DNA of 64,000 bases from Microlunatus panaciterrae. GTDB lineage: Bacteria; Actinomycetota; Actinomycetes; Propionibacteriales; Propionibacteriaceae. The translations under genes were made by a program, and so were the position numbers. The notes beneath the pieces are model-generated. The model was not told where the DNA came from. It saw only the letters and a list, made by a program, of their open reading frames with translations, and ran no database searches. Positions within the stretch are counted from its first letter, which is position 1; every line of letters starts with the position of its first letter. Shown piece by piece: positions 15,819 to 24,364 of this stretch. The stretch lies in contig NZ_JAFBCF010000001.1 in the NCBI RefSeq assembly GCF_016907535.1, positions 3,410,001 to 3,474,000 of the forward strand, in the 5' to 3' direction.

Positions 15819-16985
15819 ATGAGCATCATCATGCACATCGACATGGATGCCTTCTACGCCTCGGTGGAGCTGCGGCGCCGTCCCGAGCTGAAGGGCAAGC
15901 CGGTCATGGTCGGTGGCTCCACCCGTGGGGTGGTGCTGTCGGCGACCTACCCGGCCCGGGAGCGGGGGGTGCGCTCGGGGATGCCGATGACGCAGGCCCG
16001 CCGGCTGTGCCCGAAGGCGATCATCATCCAGCCGGACTTCGACACCTACGCCGAGGTCTCCAAAGCCATCGTCGTCATCTTCGAGTCGGTGACCGCCGTG
16101 GTCGAGTCGGCGTCCATCGACGAGGCGTTCCTCGACATCACCGGCTCGGTCCGGCAGCTCGGACCGCCCAGCGCGATCGGTGAGTACCTACGGGCGGTCG
16201 TTGCCGACGAACAGCAGATCACCTGCTCGGTCGGCATCGGCCCCACCAAGTTCATCGCCAAGCTCGCCTCGCAGGCGGCCAAGCCCGACGGGCTGCGCGA
16301 GGTGCCGGCCGACGACGTCATCTCCTTCCTGCACCCGCTGCCGGTCGAGGCCATGTGGGGGGTGGGGGAGTCGACCAGCGAGAAGCTCCACCGGCTCGGG
16401 TTGTTCACCGTGGCTGAGCTGGCCCACACATCCAGGAGCACCCTGCAGCGAGCCTTCGGCGTACACCAGGGTGCGCTGCTGTCCGACCTGGCCTGGGGTC
16501 GCGACCACCGCGGCGTGGTCGCCAGGGCGCCGGAGCGCAGCGTCGGCTCGGAGGAGACCTTCGGCAAGGACACCGACGACCCGGAGGTGGTCAAGCGCGA
16601 GCTGCTGCGGATGTCCGCCAGGACGGCCTACCGGCTCCGGAAGGCGCGGATGATGGGTCGCACCATCTCCATCTCGATCCGGTTCGCCGACTTCACCTCC
16701 CTCACCCGGTCGGTGACCGTCACCAGCCCGACCGATGTCACCGACGAGATCCACCATCACGCCGTCGCCCTGTATGAGAAGCTCGGCCTGCAGCGGGCCA
16801 GGATCCGGCGGGTCGGTGTCCGGGTGGAGGGACTGGTCGAGGCGGAGCGGGCCTACCGGCAACCCGAGCTGACCGAACCCGACAAGGGTTGGCGGGAGGC
16901 GGAGCAGGCGATGGACGCGGCGATTCGCAAGTTCGGCCCGGCGGCGGTGCAACGGGCCGCGCTGACCAGGCGGGCACGCGGATAA
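15819..16985 (+). CDS. dinB: DNA polymerase IV (Y-family translesion polymerase)
   Basis: A 388-residue Y-family polymerase. IMHIDMDAFYASVE at the N-terminus supplies catalytic Asp8, and SIDEAFLDITG supplies Asp101/Glu102. TCSVGIGPTKFIAKLAS and PVEAMWGVGESTSEKLHRLG (helix-hairpin-helix) follow, then the little-finger domain. The start ATG 15819 has TAGGA 8 bases upstream, built from the preceding stop codon. It is the last gene of the LexA-controlled operon. I cannot see a beta-clamp motif with certainty at the C-terminus. Confidence 0.92.
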   Translation: MSIIMHIDMDAFYASVELRRRPELKGKPVMVGGSTRGVVLSATYPARERGVRSGMPMTQARRLCPKAIIIQPDFDTYAEVSKAIVVIFESVTAVVESASIDEAFLDITGSVRQLGPPSAIGEYLRAVVADEQQITCSVGIGPTKFIAKLASQAAKPDGLREVPADDVISFLHPLPVEAMWGVGESTSEKLHRLGLFTVAELAHTSRSTLQRAFGVHQGALLSDLAWGRDHRGVVARAPERSVGSEETFGKDTDDPEVVKRELLRMSARTAYRLRKARMMGRTISISIRFADFTSLTRSVTVTSPTDVTDEIHHHAVALYEKLGLQRARIRRVGVRVEGLVEAERAYRQPELTEPDKGWREAEQAMDAAIRKFGPAAVQRAALTRRARG

Positions 16986-17056
16986 CGGATCGGCACACTT
17001 TTGCCGGGCCCGGTCACTGTTTTGCCTGATGGGTTTCCCTTCACCCCTCTGCCGCC

Positions 17057-17092
17057 TAGACTGGTCGCAGATCCACTCAAGAGGAGTGGATC
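17057..17092 (+). promoter_or_regulatory. DUF3040 promoter and perfect inverted repeat
   Basis: TAGACT at 17057-17062 is a -10 candidate. Immediately downstream GATCCACTC (17070-17078) and GAGTGGATC (17084-17092) form a perfect 9-bp inverted repeat. The repeat covers the first transcribed bases and could be an operator or an mRNA 5' hairpin. The remainder of the 185-base gap between dinB and this gene has nothing else I can call. Confidence 0.5.
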
Positions 17093-17170
17093 GGTCGTTG
17101 CGTCACCTCTCTGCCTCACCGGTGAACAAGCACGACGGACCGGGCTCGACGAGAATGCGGGAGGTGGCCC

Positions 17171-17569
17171 ATGGCCCTCTCAGAGGAAGAGCAGCGGCTC
17201 CTCGCACAGATGGAAGCTGCTCTTGCTGCGGAAGATCCGAAGCTGGTCAATACGCTTCGGGGCACCGGGGTGCGCAGGGTGCACCGCCGACGTGCCGCAC
17301 TGGCCGGTGTGGCGTTCTTCGCCGGGCTTGCGCTGCTGATCGCCGGGATGTCGACCTACCTGTTCCTCAGCGTGCTCGGGTTCGTCCTGATGGTCGCCGC
17401 AGCAGTCACCGCGATCTACTCCTGGCAACATGTCACCGGCGGCGGTTCCGACCATGAGTCGACCCCGGACCGTCTCAAGACACCGCATTCGGGCTCGGAC
17501 GACTCCCAGGGCTTCATGGACAAGATGGAGGAGCGCTGGCGTCGCCGGCGCGACGAGTCCGGCTTCTGA
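17171..17569 (+). CDS. DUF3040 membrane protein
   Basis: A 132-residue protein starting MALSEEEQRLLAQMEAALAAEDPKL, the typical opening of the actinobacterial DUF3040 family. Two adjacent hydrophobic segments follow (AALAGVAFFAGLALLIAGM and FLSVLGFVLMVAAAVTAIYS), then a charged tail ending in MDKMEERWRRRRDESGF. GGGAGG precedes ATG 17171. In many actinobacteria this family sits just upstream of mraZ and has been linked to envelope or division control. A function is not established. Confidence 0.85.
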   Translation: MALSEEEQRLLAQMEAALAAEDPKLVNTLRGTGVRRVHRRRAALAGVAFFAGLALLIAGMSTYLFLSVLGFVLMVAAAVTAIYSWQHVTGGGSDHESTPDRLKTPHSGSDDSQGFMDKMEERWRRRRDESGF

Positions 17570-17595
17570 GCCCTCGCAGCGCCACAACCCTCTCC

Positions 17596-17629
17596 CACAG
17601 CACCACCGATCTCACAGCACCACCGATCT
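17596..17629. repeat. two tandem 17-bp direct repeats
   Basis: CACAGCACCACCGATCT occurs at 17596-17612 and 17613-17629, between the DUF3040 stop and its terminator. It is non-coding and no function is evident. Confidence 0.8.
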
Positions 17630-17659
17630 GACACTGATACCGCACCACCCCACAGGCTG

Positions 17660-17686
17660 AGCGACCCTCCATCGAGGGTCGCTTTG
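17660..17686 (+). terminator. rho-independent terminator after DUF3040
   Basis: AGCGACCCTC (17660-17669) and GAGGGTCGCT (17674-17683) form a perfect 10-bp stem with a CATC loop followed by TTTG. It lies between convergent genes. Confidence 0.75.
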
Positions 17687-17773
17687 TCGTCTGCCGCTTT
17701 CCAGTTCGGCTGCGTCTTGGGTGAGGCTCGCTGCGTCTGAAATTCGGCTGTGCCTTGCCGCCGAGACAGGGTG

Positions 17774-19987
17774 TCAGTCCCGGGCGCGGAACAGCCCACG
17801 GAACAGCGACCGGGGCGCCACAAAGGCCCACAGCCGCTGCCAGCCGGACCTCGGCTCGGCCAGCCCTCGACGGATCTCGTCGGTCATCTGGTTGATGTTC
17901 TGCACCGAGGCCGGGTCGTCGAAGCTGCGTGAGTAGCGGGCGCGTTCCACCAGCGTCGCCACCTGGGTCAGCGTCGCCGACTTGTCCTGATGCAGGCGGG
18001 TGGCGACCTCCGTCCCGATCATCCGAGGAGACCCCTCCGGCCAGGAGCCACCGAGGTCAACCAGGGTGTCCTTGATCTCGGCCCAGGCGGCCTCCACCCG
18101 CTCATCCGGCATCAGGCCGTCGGCCATCCGGGCGCTGCGGCGGCGGATCCGGATCGTCGCCGGCGACGCCAGGATCAGCAGCACCAACAGAGCGATGCCG
18201 CTGCCGGTCAGCGTCTTGCGCCACGGGAACCCGGCGGTCGAGTCGCCCGTGGTCGGGCCCTGGGTCGGAGCGACGGTCGGGTTGGGGCCGGCCGACGCGC
18301 GTTGGGTGGGCGACGTGCTGCTCGGTCGGCTGGTCGGGTCCTCACCGGCGTCACTGGGACCACGGACCGTCCACGACGGGGCCGACGCCACCGCCGGCGT
18401 CGGCTCGAACCGGACCCAGCCGAACCCGGAGAAATACAGCTCGGGCCAGGCGTGCATGTCGCGCACGGATACCTTGAAGGTGTCACCCTGCCGGTCGCCC
18501 GGTAGGAAGCCGACCGCGACCCGGGACGGGATCCCCACCACGCGTGCCATCATGGCCATCGAACCGGCGAACTGCTCGCAGTAGCCGCGCCGGTCCTTCA
18601 GCAGGAAGTTCTCCAGCGCCTGGTAGCCGGTGCCCGGCTGCGGCTCGGTGCTGTAGGTGAACCGGGCGCTGCGCAGGTAGGCCTGGATGGCGGCCGCCTT
18701 CAGTGCCGGGGTGGGCGCGTTCGCCGTCACCTGACGGGTCAGCTTCACCAGCGAGTCCGGCAGGTCGTTCGGCACGACGCTGGTCAGCGCGGAGTCGGTG
18801 GGCGTCCCCGCACTGGCCTGGGCGAGGTCCTCGCCGCTCGGATCGATGTCGACGCTCTCCACGGTGTAGGTGAGGTTGCGGATGCCGCTGCCCGACCTGG
18901 TCGAGTGCACGACCAGGGACTGCTCGTCCGACCCCCACTGGCCGGCGACCTGGATCCGGCGGGGCGCGTACGGCAGCGGCAGATACTCCGAACGGAAGTC
19001 GCCCACCGTAATGGTGGTGGTACGGCGCTTCGCCGGCTCCTGTCGCAGCCCCGGCACCGCCGGCAGCTGGTCGCCACGGTCGAGCCGGATCGTGGCGACC
19101 TGCCAACCGGCGTCACTGAACTTGGGGAGCGACGCCATTCGAAGGTAGACCCCGCCGGGCCGGTCGGTCGTGTAGCTCATCACCTGACGGTCGGTGGGCT
19201 GGTTCAGGTTGCGCCGCAGGTCCAGGGTGGGGTCGGCCAGCTCCAGCGGCCCGGAGCCGCCCTGGCCGCTGCCCAGACCCCAACCCGGCAGGCTCAGTGT
19301 CGGCATGATGACGCCGAGAGCGACAGTCAGCACCACAGCAGGGACGGCGATATAGCCGGCGGACCGCCAGACCACCGGCGCGGCGGTTCCCATGCCCTCG
19401 GCCGAGTCGCGGCTCAGGCCACGCGTCCACCGGGCGGTGGAGTTCAGACCTTCGGCCACCAGAATGCCGAGGTAGCCGACAGCCAGACAGCCGAAGCTGA
19501 TCAGCCCGGTGTCGGTGCCGAGACCGATGGCCGGCACCAGGAACAGGGTCGCCGGCGGCGCGATCGCCCACACCGGGCGGCGGATTCCCGACACAAGCAG
19601 GTCGGTCATCACGGCGATCACGCCGATCGCGGACACGAAGATCAGCTTCACCCCGTTGTCGGGATCCATCGGGGAGGCCTGCGTCCGCATGTGCTCGGCC
19701 CCGGCGCCGTACAGACCGAAGAAGTGCTCGTACCAGGGCGCGGCAGGCGCCGGCATGGTGAGGCTGAGCGCGACCAGGACGACGCCGAGCAGCAGCAGCT
19801 GGGCGACCAGCACCGCGGGTGCGCTCAACCGGGCCCGGCGCATCAGCACGGCCACCACGCCGAGGGCGATGATGACGACCCAGCTGACGCCGAGGAACGA
19901 GCTGTCCTTGGTGAGCGGGGTCAGTGCGAACGTCGCCAGCATCACCGAGACGGCGACGGCGATCCCGGATCGGTCGGTGGCGTGCAT
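17774..19987 (-). CDS. TgpA-like membrane transglutaminase/protease-fold protein
   Basis: A 737-residue protein with about six N-terminal membrane segments, then an extracytoplasmic transglutaminase-core domain, another membrane segment (GSGIALLVLLILASPATIRI) and a DUF4129-like tail. The catalytic triad is recognisable: Cys470 in RRGYCEQFAGSMAMMARV, His512 in VRDMHAWPELY and a following acidic residue near FEPTPA. The substrate is unknown; the family is tied to envelope homeostasis. ATG 19987 overlaps the stop of the DUF58 gene (ATGA), so upstream frame extension is rejected. Third gene of moxR-DUF58-tgpA. Confidence 0.85.
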   Translation of the reverse strand: MHATDRSGIAVAVSVMLATFALTPLTKDSSFLGVSWVVIIALGVVAVLMRRARLSAPAVLVAQLLLLGVVLVALSLTMPAPAAPWYEHFFGLYGAGAEHMRTQASPMDPDNGVKLIFVSAIGVIAVMTDLLVSGIRRPVWAIAPPATLFLVPAIGLGTDTGLISFGCLAVGYLGILVAEGLNSTARWTRGLSRDSAEGMGTAAPVVWRSAGYIAVPAVVLTVALGVIMPTLSLPGWGLGSGQGGSGPLELADPTLDLRRNLNQPTDRQVMSYTTDRPGGVYLRMASLPKFSDAGWQVATIRLDRGDQLPAVPGLRQEPAKRRTTTITVGDFRSEYLPLPYAPRRIQVAGQWGSDEQSLVVHSTRSGSGIRNLTYTVESVDIDPSGEDLAQASAGTPTDSALTSVVPNDLPDSLVKLTRQVTANAPTPALKAAAIQAYLRSARFTYSTEPQPGTGYQALENFLLKDRRGYCEQFAGSMAMMARVVGIPSRVAVGFLPGDRQGDTFKVSVRDMHAWPELYFSGFGWVRFEPTPAVASAPSWTVRGPSDAGEDPTSRPSSTSPTQRASAGPNPTVAPTQGPTTGDSTAGFPWRKTLTGSGIALLVLLILASPATIRIRRRSARMADGLMPDERVEAAWAEIKDTLVDLGGSWPEGSPRMIGTEVATRLHQDKSATLTQVATLVERARYSRSFDDPASVQNINQMTDEIRRGLAEPRSGWQRLWAFVAPRSLFRGLFRARD

Positions 19988-21273
19988 CAGGCCACCGCCG
20001 ACAGCTGCTCGAGGCCGCTCCACGCGTCGGCGACGGACATGCCGCGCTTGACCTCGATCACCCGCCACTGGTTGTCCCGCAGGATCTGGGCCGCGAGCTC
20101 CTGGGTCGCGCGCGCCTTGCGCTGGAGCTCGGAGGGTTCGTCAGCGGCCCGCGCCCGGTCGGCGAAGGTGTCGACGTCGAGCATGATCGCCAACCCCTGC
20201 GCCCGGTTGCGGCGGGCCCGGAGCAGGGCGTAGGCGTCGTCCGCACTGGTCCGGCCCATGATCGCGATCACCAGCTGGCCGGCCCGGTCCGCCGTTGCCG
20301 CCTCGACCGCGTAATGCATGCTGTGGGTCTGGCGGGCCCGCAGGTCCGTCAGCCGGCTGATCACCAGCTGGTGGCTGGCGGAGCTGTGCTGACCCATCGT
20401 GCCGGTGATGTGCAGCGGTCCGTCGGCCTCGTAGATCTCGATGCTGAAGCCGTCATCCAGGAAGTGGGTGGCGATCGAGGCGGCAGCCGAGATGGCCCAC
20501 TCGATCGAGTTGTACATCCCCTGGCCGGCATGCGCGGAGGCCCGCGAGTCCAAGATGATGCTGGCGCTCGGATCCCAGGCCTGCTCCTCGCGCCGCACCA
20601 TCAGGTCACCCCAGCGGGCCGTCGAGCGCCAGTGGATCCGCCGGACGTCGTCGCCGTGTCGATACTCCCGGACCAGGGCGTCGTCCTGACCGACGGTGCC
20701 GATCCGGTGCGGCCTGGCCTCGCCGGTGTTGCCGACCCCGCCGGCGGAGCGCATCGCCGGCAGCGGCACGATCTCGGGAGTCACCATCACCTCGGTCGTC
20801 GCCACGAACTGCCGGTCCAGCCGGACCAGGCCGAAGGGGTCGGTGGTGCGCACCCGCAGCGGGCCGGTGTGGAACCTGCCCCGGACCCGACCCAGCAGGG
20901 GATAGTCCACCTCCCGGCGCCAGCTCAGGTCGGCCTTGTCGACCAGGAAGCGGGGCCGGTTGCCGAGCTCGGGAGGCACCTGGTCCTCCAGCATCAAGAT
21001 GCCGGCCGGCAGCCGCCCGTCCTGGCCGAGGGTGATGCTGCCCCGGATCGGGGACCCCAGCGACACCTGAGCCGGCTCCGCCGACCGCTCGCAGGACATC
21101 CGCAGCCTGGCCCTGGCGACCAGCACGCCGGCGACGACAGGCAGCACCGCCAGCAGCAGCCCGACCCGCATCACGTCACGTTGGCCGGTCGCCATGGCGA
21201 TCAGCACGACCACGACCCCGGCGACGACGAACATCCGTCCCCGCCCGGTGAGCAGCTGCCAGGGTTTGCGCAT
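19987..21273 (-). CDS. DUF58 (VWA-like) protein
   Basis: A 428-residue protein with two N-terminal membrane helices (MFVVAGVVVVLIAMATG and GLLLAVLPVVAGVLVA), a beta-rich middle part, and the DUF58 signature IHWRSTARWGDLMVRREEQ. A von Willebrand-like SASIILDSRASAH follows. It is the usual partner of MoxR ATPases and TgpA, possibly forming a metal-dependent adaptor or chaperone system at the membrane. It starts 2 bases after the moxR stop. Confidence 0.87.
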   Translation of the reverse strand: MRKPWQLLTGRGRMFVVAGVVVVLIAMATGQRDVMRVGLLLAVLPVVAGVLVARARLRMSCERSAEPAQVSLGSPIRGSITLGQDGRLPAGILMLEDQVPPELGNRPRFLVDKADLSWRREVDYPLLGRVRGRFHTGPLRVRTTDPFGLVRLDRQFVATTEVMVTPEIVPLPAMRSAGGVGNTGEARPHRIGTVGQDDALVREYRHGDDVRRIHWRSTARWGDLMVRREEQAWDPSASIILDSRASAHAGQGMYNSIEWAISAAASIATHFLDDGFSIEIYEADGPLHITGTMGQHSSASHQLVISRLTDLRARQTHSMHYAVEAATADRAGQLVIAIMGRTSADDAYALLRARRNRAQGLAIMLDVDTFADRARAADEPSELQRKARATQELAAQILRDNQWRVIEVKRGMSVADAWSGLEQLSAVA

Positions 21274-21275
21274 CG

Positions 21276-22262
21276 TCAGGCTCGGTCGGGGATCTTCACC
21301 GCGTGCACCGCGTGGGAGATGATGTCGGCCACGCTGCGCCGGGCCAGCTGGGCGTCGGTGGACGGCAGCACCCGGTGCGCCAATACCGACACAGCCAGCG
21401 CGGCGACGTCGTCGGGGCTGACGTAGTCCCGTCCGGCCAACGCCGCGTACGCCCGGCTGGCCCGCAGCAGCTGCAGGGTGGCCCGCGGCGAGGCGCCCAG
21501 CCGCAGGTCATGGGAATGCCGAGTGGCGTTGACGATCTGGACGATGTAGTGCTTCACCGCCGGGCTGACATAGACGGTCTTGACCGCCTCGATCAGGCCG
21601 CGCACGGTCGCGCCGTCGGTGACCGGCTCCAGCTGAGCCAACGGGTCGCTGCTGCCGTGCGAGTCGAGCATGTCCAGCTCGGAGCTGGGGGTCGGGTAGC
21701 CCATCTCGATCCGGGCCATGAACCGGTCCCGCTGCGCCTCGGGCAGCGGATAGGTGCCCTCCATCTCGATGGGGTTCTGGGTCGCCACCACCATGAACGG
21801 CGCCTCCAGCAGGTAGGTGGTGCCGTCGACACTGACCTGGCGTTCCTCCATCGACTCCAGCAGCGCGGACTGGGTCTTCGGTGAGGCCCGGTTGATCTCG
21901 TCACCCACCACGATGTTGGCGAAGATGCCGCCCGGCTTGAACTCGAAGTCGTGGGTCTCCTGGTTGAAGACCGAGACGCCGGTGATGTCGGATGGCAACA
22001 GGTCGGGGGTGAACTGCACCCGGCGGACCGAGCAGGCGATGGACCGACCCAGGGACTTGGCGAGCATCGTCTTGCCGACTCCCGGGACGTCCTCCACCAG
22101 CAGGTGCCCCTCGGCGAGCAGCACCACCAGGGCCAGATCGATCGAGCTGCGCTTGCCCTCGATCACTCGCTCGATGGCGGTCCGGATCCGGCCGGCGATC
22201 TGCACCACATCCCCGAGGGAGTAGGTCGTGGCCTCGGCGCTCTTGTCGTAACTCAGACTCAA
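21276..22262 (-). CDS. MoxR-family AAA+ ATPase
   Basis: A 328-residue AAA+ protein when started at TTG 22262, which has GGAGGG 5 bases upstream. Walker A is EDVPGVGKTMLAKSL, Walker B is IVVGDEINRASPKTQSALLE, and sensor 1 lies in PFMVVATQNPIEMEGTYPLP. MoxR proteins work as chaperone-like ATPases with VWA/DUF58 partners, which lie directly downstream. ATG starts at 22289 and 22358 would extend a non-conserved N-terminus and lack a clear ribosome site, but cannot be excluded. Confidence 0.88.
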   Translation of the reverse strand: MSLSYDKSAEATTYSLGDVVQIAGRIRTAIERVIEGKRSSIDLALVVLLAEGHLLVEDVPGVGKTMLAKSLGRSIACSVRRVQFTPDLLPSDITGVSVFNQETHDFEFKPGGIFANIVVGDEINRASPKTQSALLESMEERQVSVDGTTYLLEAPFMVVATQNPIEMEGTYPLPEAQRDRFMARIEMGYPTPSSELDMLDSHGSSDPLAQLEPVTDGATVRGLIEAVKTVYVSPAVKHYIVQIVNATRHSHDLRLGASPRATLQLLRASRAYAALAGRDYVSPDDVAALAVSVLAHRVLPSTDAQLARRSVADIISHAVHAVKIPDRA

Positions 22263-22527
22263 CTGAACCCTCCGTGCCCGCGCCGACATGTCGGCTGTGT
22301 GACCAGTCGCCGACTGGGCCGGCGCGCACCTGCCACCAGCGGTGGCGTGCGTACTCATGCTATGCGCCCGTCCACAGAGCAGGGGGCGTGCACCAAAAGT
22401 ACGCGGTGGGAGGGCAACCCACCCTGACCCCGCTTCGGTCGCGGCCACCCCGCACCAACCGGCGCGGTGCCTCCGCTCGGCCAGCCCAGCAACACACCGG
22501 GAGGCAGGGGGAGGGGAAAAGATGCCC

Positions 22528-22588
22528 AGTGGAGCAAAGTGGAGTACAGTGGCGCAAAGTGGAGCAGATCGGTCCTTAAGTGGAGCTA
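22528..22588 (+). promoter_or_regulatory. MraZ operator: four tandem decamers plus a fifth copy
   Basis: AGTGGAGCAA-like decamers start at 22528, 22538, 22548 and 22558 without gaps. A fifth, AGTGGAGCTA, begins at 22579, just before the AGGAGG ribosome site. MraZ is known to bind tandem GTGG-type boxes upstream of its own gene and to control the dcw operon, so this is its expected autoregulatory site. The rest of the 338-base divergent gap 22263-22600 shows no further feature I can support. Confidence 0.85.
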
Positions 22589-22600
22589 GGAGGTGCGTCC

Positions 22601-23029
22601 GTGTTTCTGGGTACGCACACTCCGAAGATCGACGAGAAGGGCCGGTTCTTCCTCCCGGCGAAGTTCAGGGACGAGCTCGCCAACGGCCTGGTGATCACGC
22701 GGGGACAAGACCGCTGCCTCACCATCTGGCCGATGGCGACGTTCATCCAGCAGACCGAACAACTCCAGAGCGCACCGACCAGCGTCAAGCGGGTCCGCGA
22801 CTACCAGCGCATGCTGGCGTCCGGGGCCTCGGACGAGACACCGGACAAGCAGGGCCGCATCACCATCCCTCCCCATCTGAGGGCCTATGCGGGTCTCGAC
22901 AAGGACTGTGTCGTGGTCGGAGCGATCAACCGGGTCGAGGTCTGGGACAGCGCCGCTTGGGCGGAGTACTCCACGCAGCAGGAATCGGCGTTCGCCGAGA
23001 TGAACGAAGAAGTGTTCGAAGGACTGTGA
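22601..23029 (+). CDS. mraZ: transcriptional regulator MraZ
   Basis: A 142-residue protein of normal family length. [20 protein letters not shown] and [15 protein letters not shown] are the two AbrB-like DNA-binding half-domains with their DxKGR signatures. It forms a ring-shaped oligomer that binds tandem repeats upstream of the dcw operon; such repeats are present. GTG 22601 is chosen because AGGAGG lies 7 bases upstream. The upstream in-frame GTG at 22580 falls within the operator. Confidence 0.95.
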   Translation: MFLGTHTPKIDEKGRFFLPAKFRDELANGLVITRGQDRCLTIWPMATFIQQTEQLQSAPTSVKRVRDYQRMLASGASDETPDKQGRITIPPHLRAYAGLDKDCVVVGAINRVEVWDSAAWAEYSTQQESAFAEMNEEVFEGL

Positions 23030-23062
23030 GTCGGCCCACCCGACTCAGGTTCGAGAACCGAA

Positions 23063-23173
23063 CGGCTCGTGTAGTGAGGCTTCAACCTGCAGGTCTGACT
23101 CCCTGGCACACCTTCCCCGGTGCCAGGTAGTACTTCCCGCAGGCCTCGGGTTGAAACCTCAAGACACGAGCCG
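23063..23173 (+). ncRNA. mraW RNA motif in the mraZ-rsmH intergenic region
   Basis: The 214-base gap after mraZ folds into nested stems. CGGCTCGTGT (23063-23072) pairs with ACACGAGCCG (23164-23173). GAGGCTTCAACC (23076-23087) pairs with GGTTGAAACCTC (23149-23160) except for one mismatch. CTGC (23087-23090) pairs with GCAG (23139-23142). CCTGGCAC (23102-23109) pairs with GTGCCAGG (23120-23127). The architecture and position match the actinobacterial mraW motif, a conserved structured RNA before mraW operons. Its ligand or mechanism is unknown. Confidence 0.8.
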
Positions 23174-23243
23174 TGCTGCACCACTCGGGGGAACCACCGA
23201 AACCGCAAGGCAACACCAAACCGCATGTAGGGCTGGGGTCGAG

Positions 23244-23378
23244 ATGTCCGCACTGGAGACGAAGTCGCGCCGGATCAGGCACGACGCCCGAGATGGGGTA
23301 GCCGTCGCCGGACTGTCCCTCGCCGCCTCCACCGGTGCGACGCTGCTGCTCTGGGCCCTGGTCAGGTGGCTCGGGTGA
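23244..23378 (+). CDS. small membrane protein upstream of rsmH
   Basis: A 44-residue frame, ATG 23244 with GGGG about 8 bases upstream. A basic N-terminus ([14 protein letters not shown]) is followed by one hydrophobic helix ([20 protein letters not shown]). Its stop overlaps the rsmH start as GTGA, which supports real translation. I do not recognise a family. It could be a coupling peptide for rsmH or a small division-associated protein. Confidence 0.55.
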   Translation: MSALETKSRRIRHDARDGVAVAGLSLAASTGATLLLWALVRWLG

Positions 23379-24364
23379 ATGGGTCCGAGGACCGGCACAT
23401 CCCGGTGATGCTGACCGAGATCGTCGCCCTGCTGTCACCCGCTCTGCAGCCCGCCGCGGACGAGCCGGCCGGCTCCGGCGGGGATCACATCCTGGTCGAC
23501 TGCACTCTGGGCCTCGGCGGACACGCCGAGGCTCTGCTACGTGCCTGCCCACAGGCCAGGCTGATCGGGCTCGACCGTGATCCGCAGGCGCTGGATCAGG
23601 CGCGGCGACGGCTGGCGCCGTTCGCCGACCGGACCACCCTGGTGGAGGCGGTCTACGACGAGCTGCCGGACGTGCTGGACGAGCTGGGTACGCCGCGGGT
23701 GCAGGCCGTGCTGCTCGACCTCGGCCTCTCCTCGCTGCAGATCGACCGGACCGAGCGCGGGTTCGCCTACTCCGTCGACGCCCCGCTGGACATGCGCATG
23801 GACGGCAAGCAGGCCAAGACCGCGGCCGAGGTCCTCAACACCTACAGCGCGGCCGACCTGGCCCGGATCCTCAGAACGTACGGCGAGGAGAGGTTCGCCG
23901 ACCGGATCGCCAGGAGGATCGTGGCTGAACGTGAGCTCGAACCGTTCACGACCTCGGCCCGGCTCGTCCGGCTGCTCTACGACGCGATCCCGATGGCGGC
24001 CCGCAAGACCGGCGGACATCCGGCCAAGCGGACCTTCCAGGCACTGCGGATCGAGGTCAACGCCGAGTTGGAGGCGCTGGAGGCGGTACTGCCGGCGGCC
24101 ATCGCGGCCCTTGCTGTCGGCGGCCGGATCGCGGTGCTCGCCTACCACTCACTGGAGGACCGGCTGGTCAAGCAGATCCTCCGGGTCAGGTCCACCGACC
24201 GGGCGCCCCGCAACCTGCCGGTGGTCCCCGCCGGGTTCGGCCCGGAGCTGAGGCTGCTGACCCGTGGGGCGCAGCGACCGACAGAAGAAGAAGCACGTTC
24301 CAACCCGCGGGCGGCTTCGGCCCGGCTGCGGGCAGCAGTACGAATCGAGGAGGCGGCCGCGTGA
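23375..24364 (+). CDS. rsmH: 16S rRNA (cytosine1402-N4)-methyltransferase
   Basis: A 329-residue RsmH/Mra[29 protein letters not shown] (SAM site), [24 protein letters not shown] and [15 protein letters not shown] are family signatures. It methylates N4 of C1402 in the ribosomal P site. GTG 23375 overlaps the preceding small gene's stop; GTG 23366 is an alternative. It shares a GTGA overlap with ftsL. Confidence 0.94.
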   Translation: MNGSEDRHIPVMLTEIVALLSPALQPAADEPAGSGGDHILVDCTLGLGGHAEALLRACPQARLIGLDRDPQALDQARRRLAPFADRTTLVEAVYDELPDVLDELGTPRVQAVLLDLGLSSLQIDRTERGFAYSVDAPLDMRMDGKQAKTAAEVLNTYSAADLARILRTYGEERFADRIARRIVAERELEPFTTSARLVRLLYDAIPMAARKTGGHPAKRTFQALRIEVNAELEALEAVLPAAIAALAVGGRIAVLAYHSLEDRLVKQILRVRSTDRAPRNLPVVPAGFGPELRLLTRGAQRPTEEEARSNPRAASARLRAAVRIEEAAA

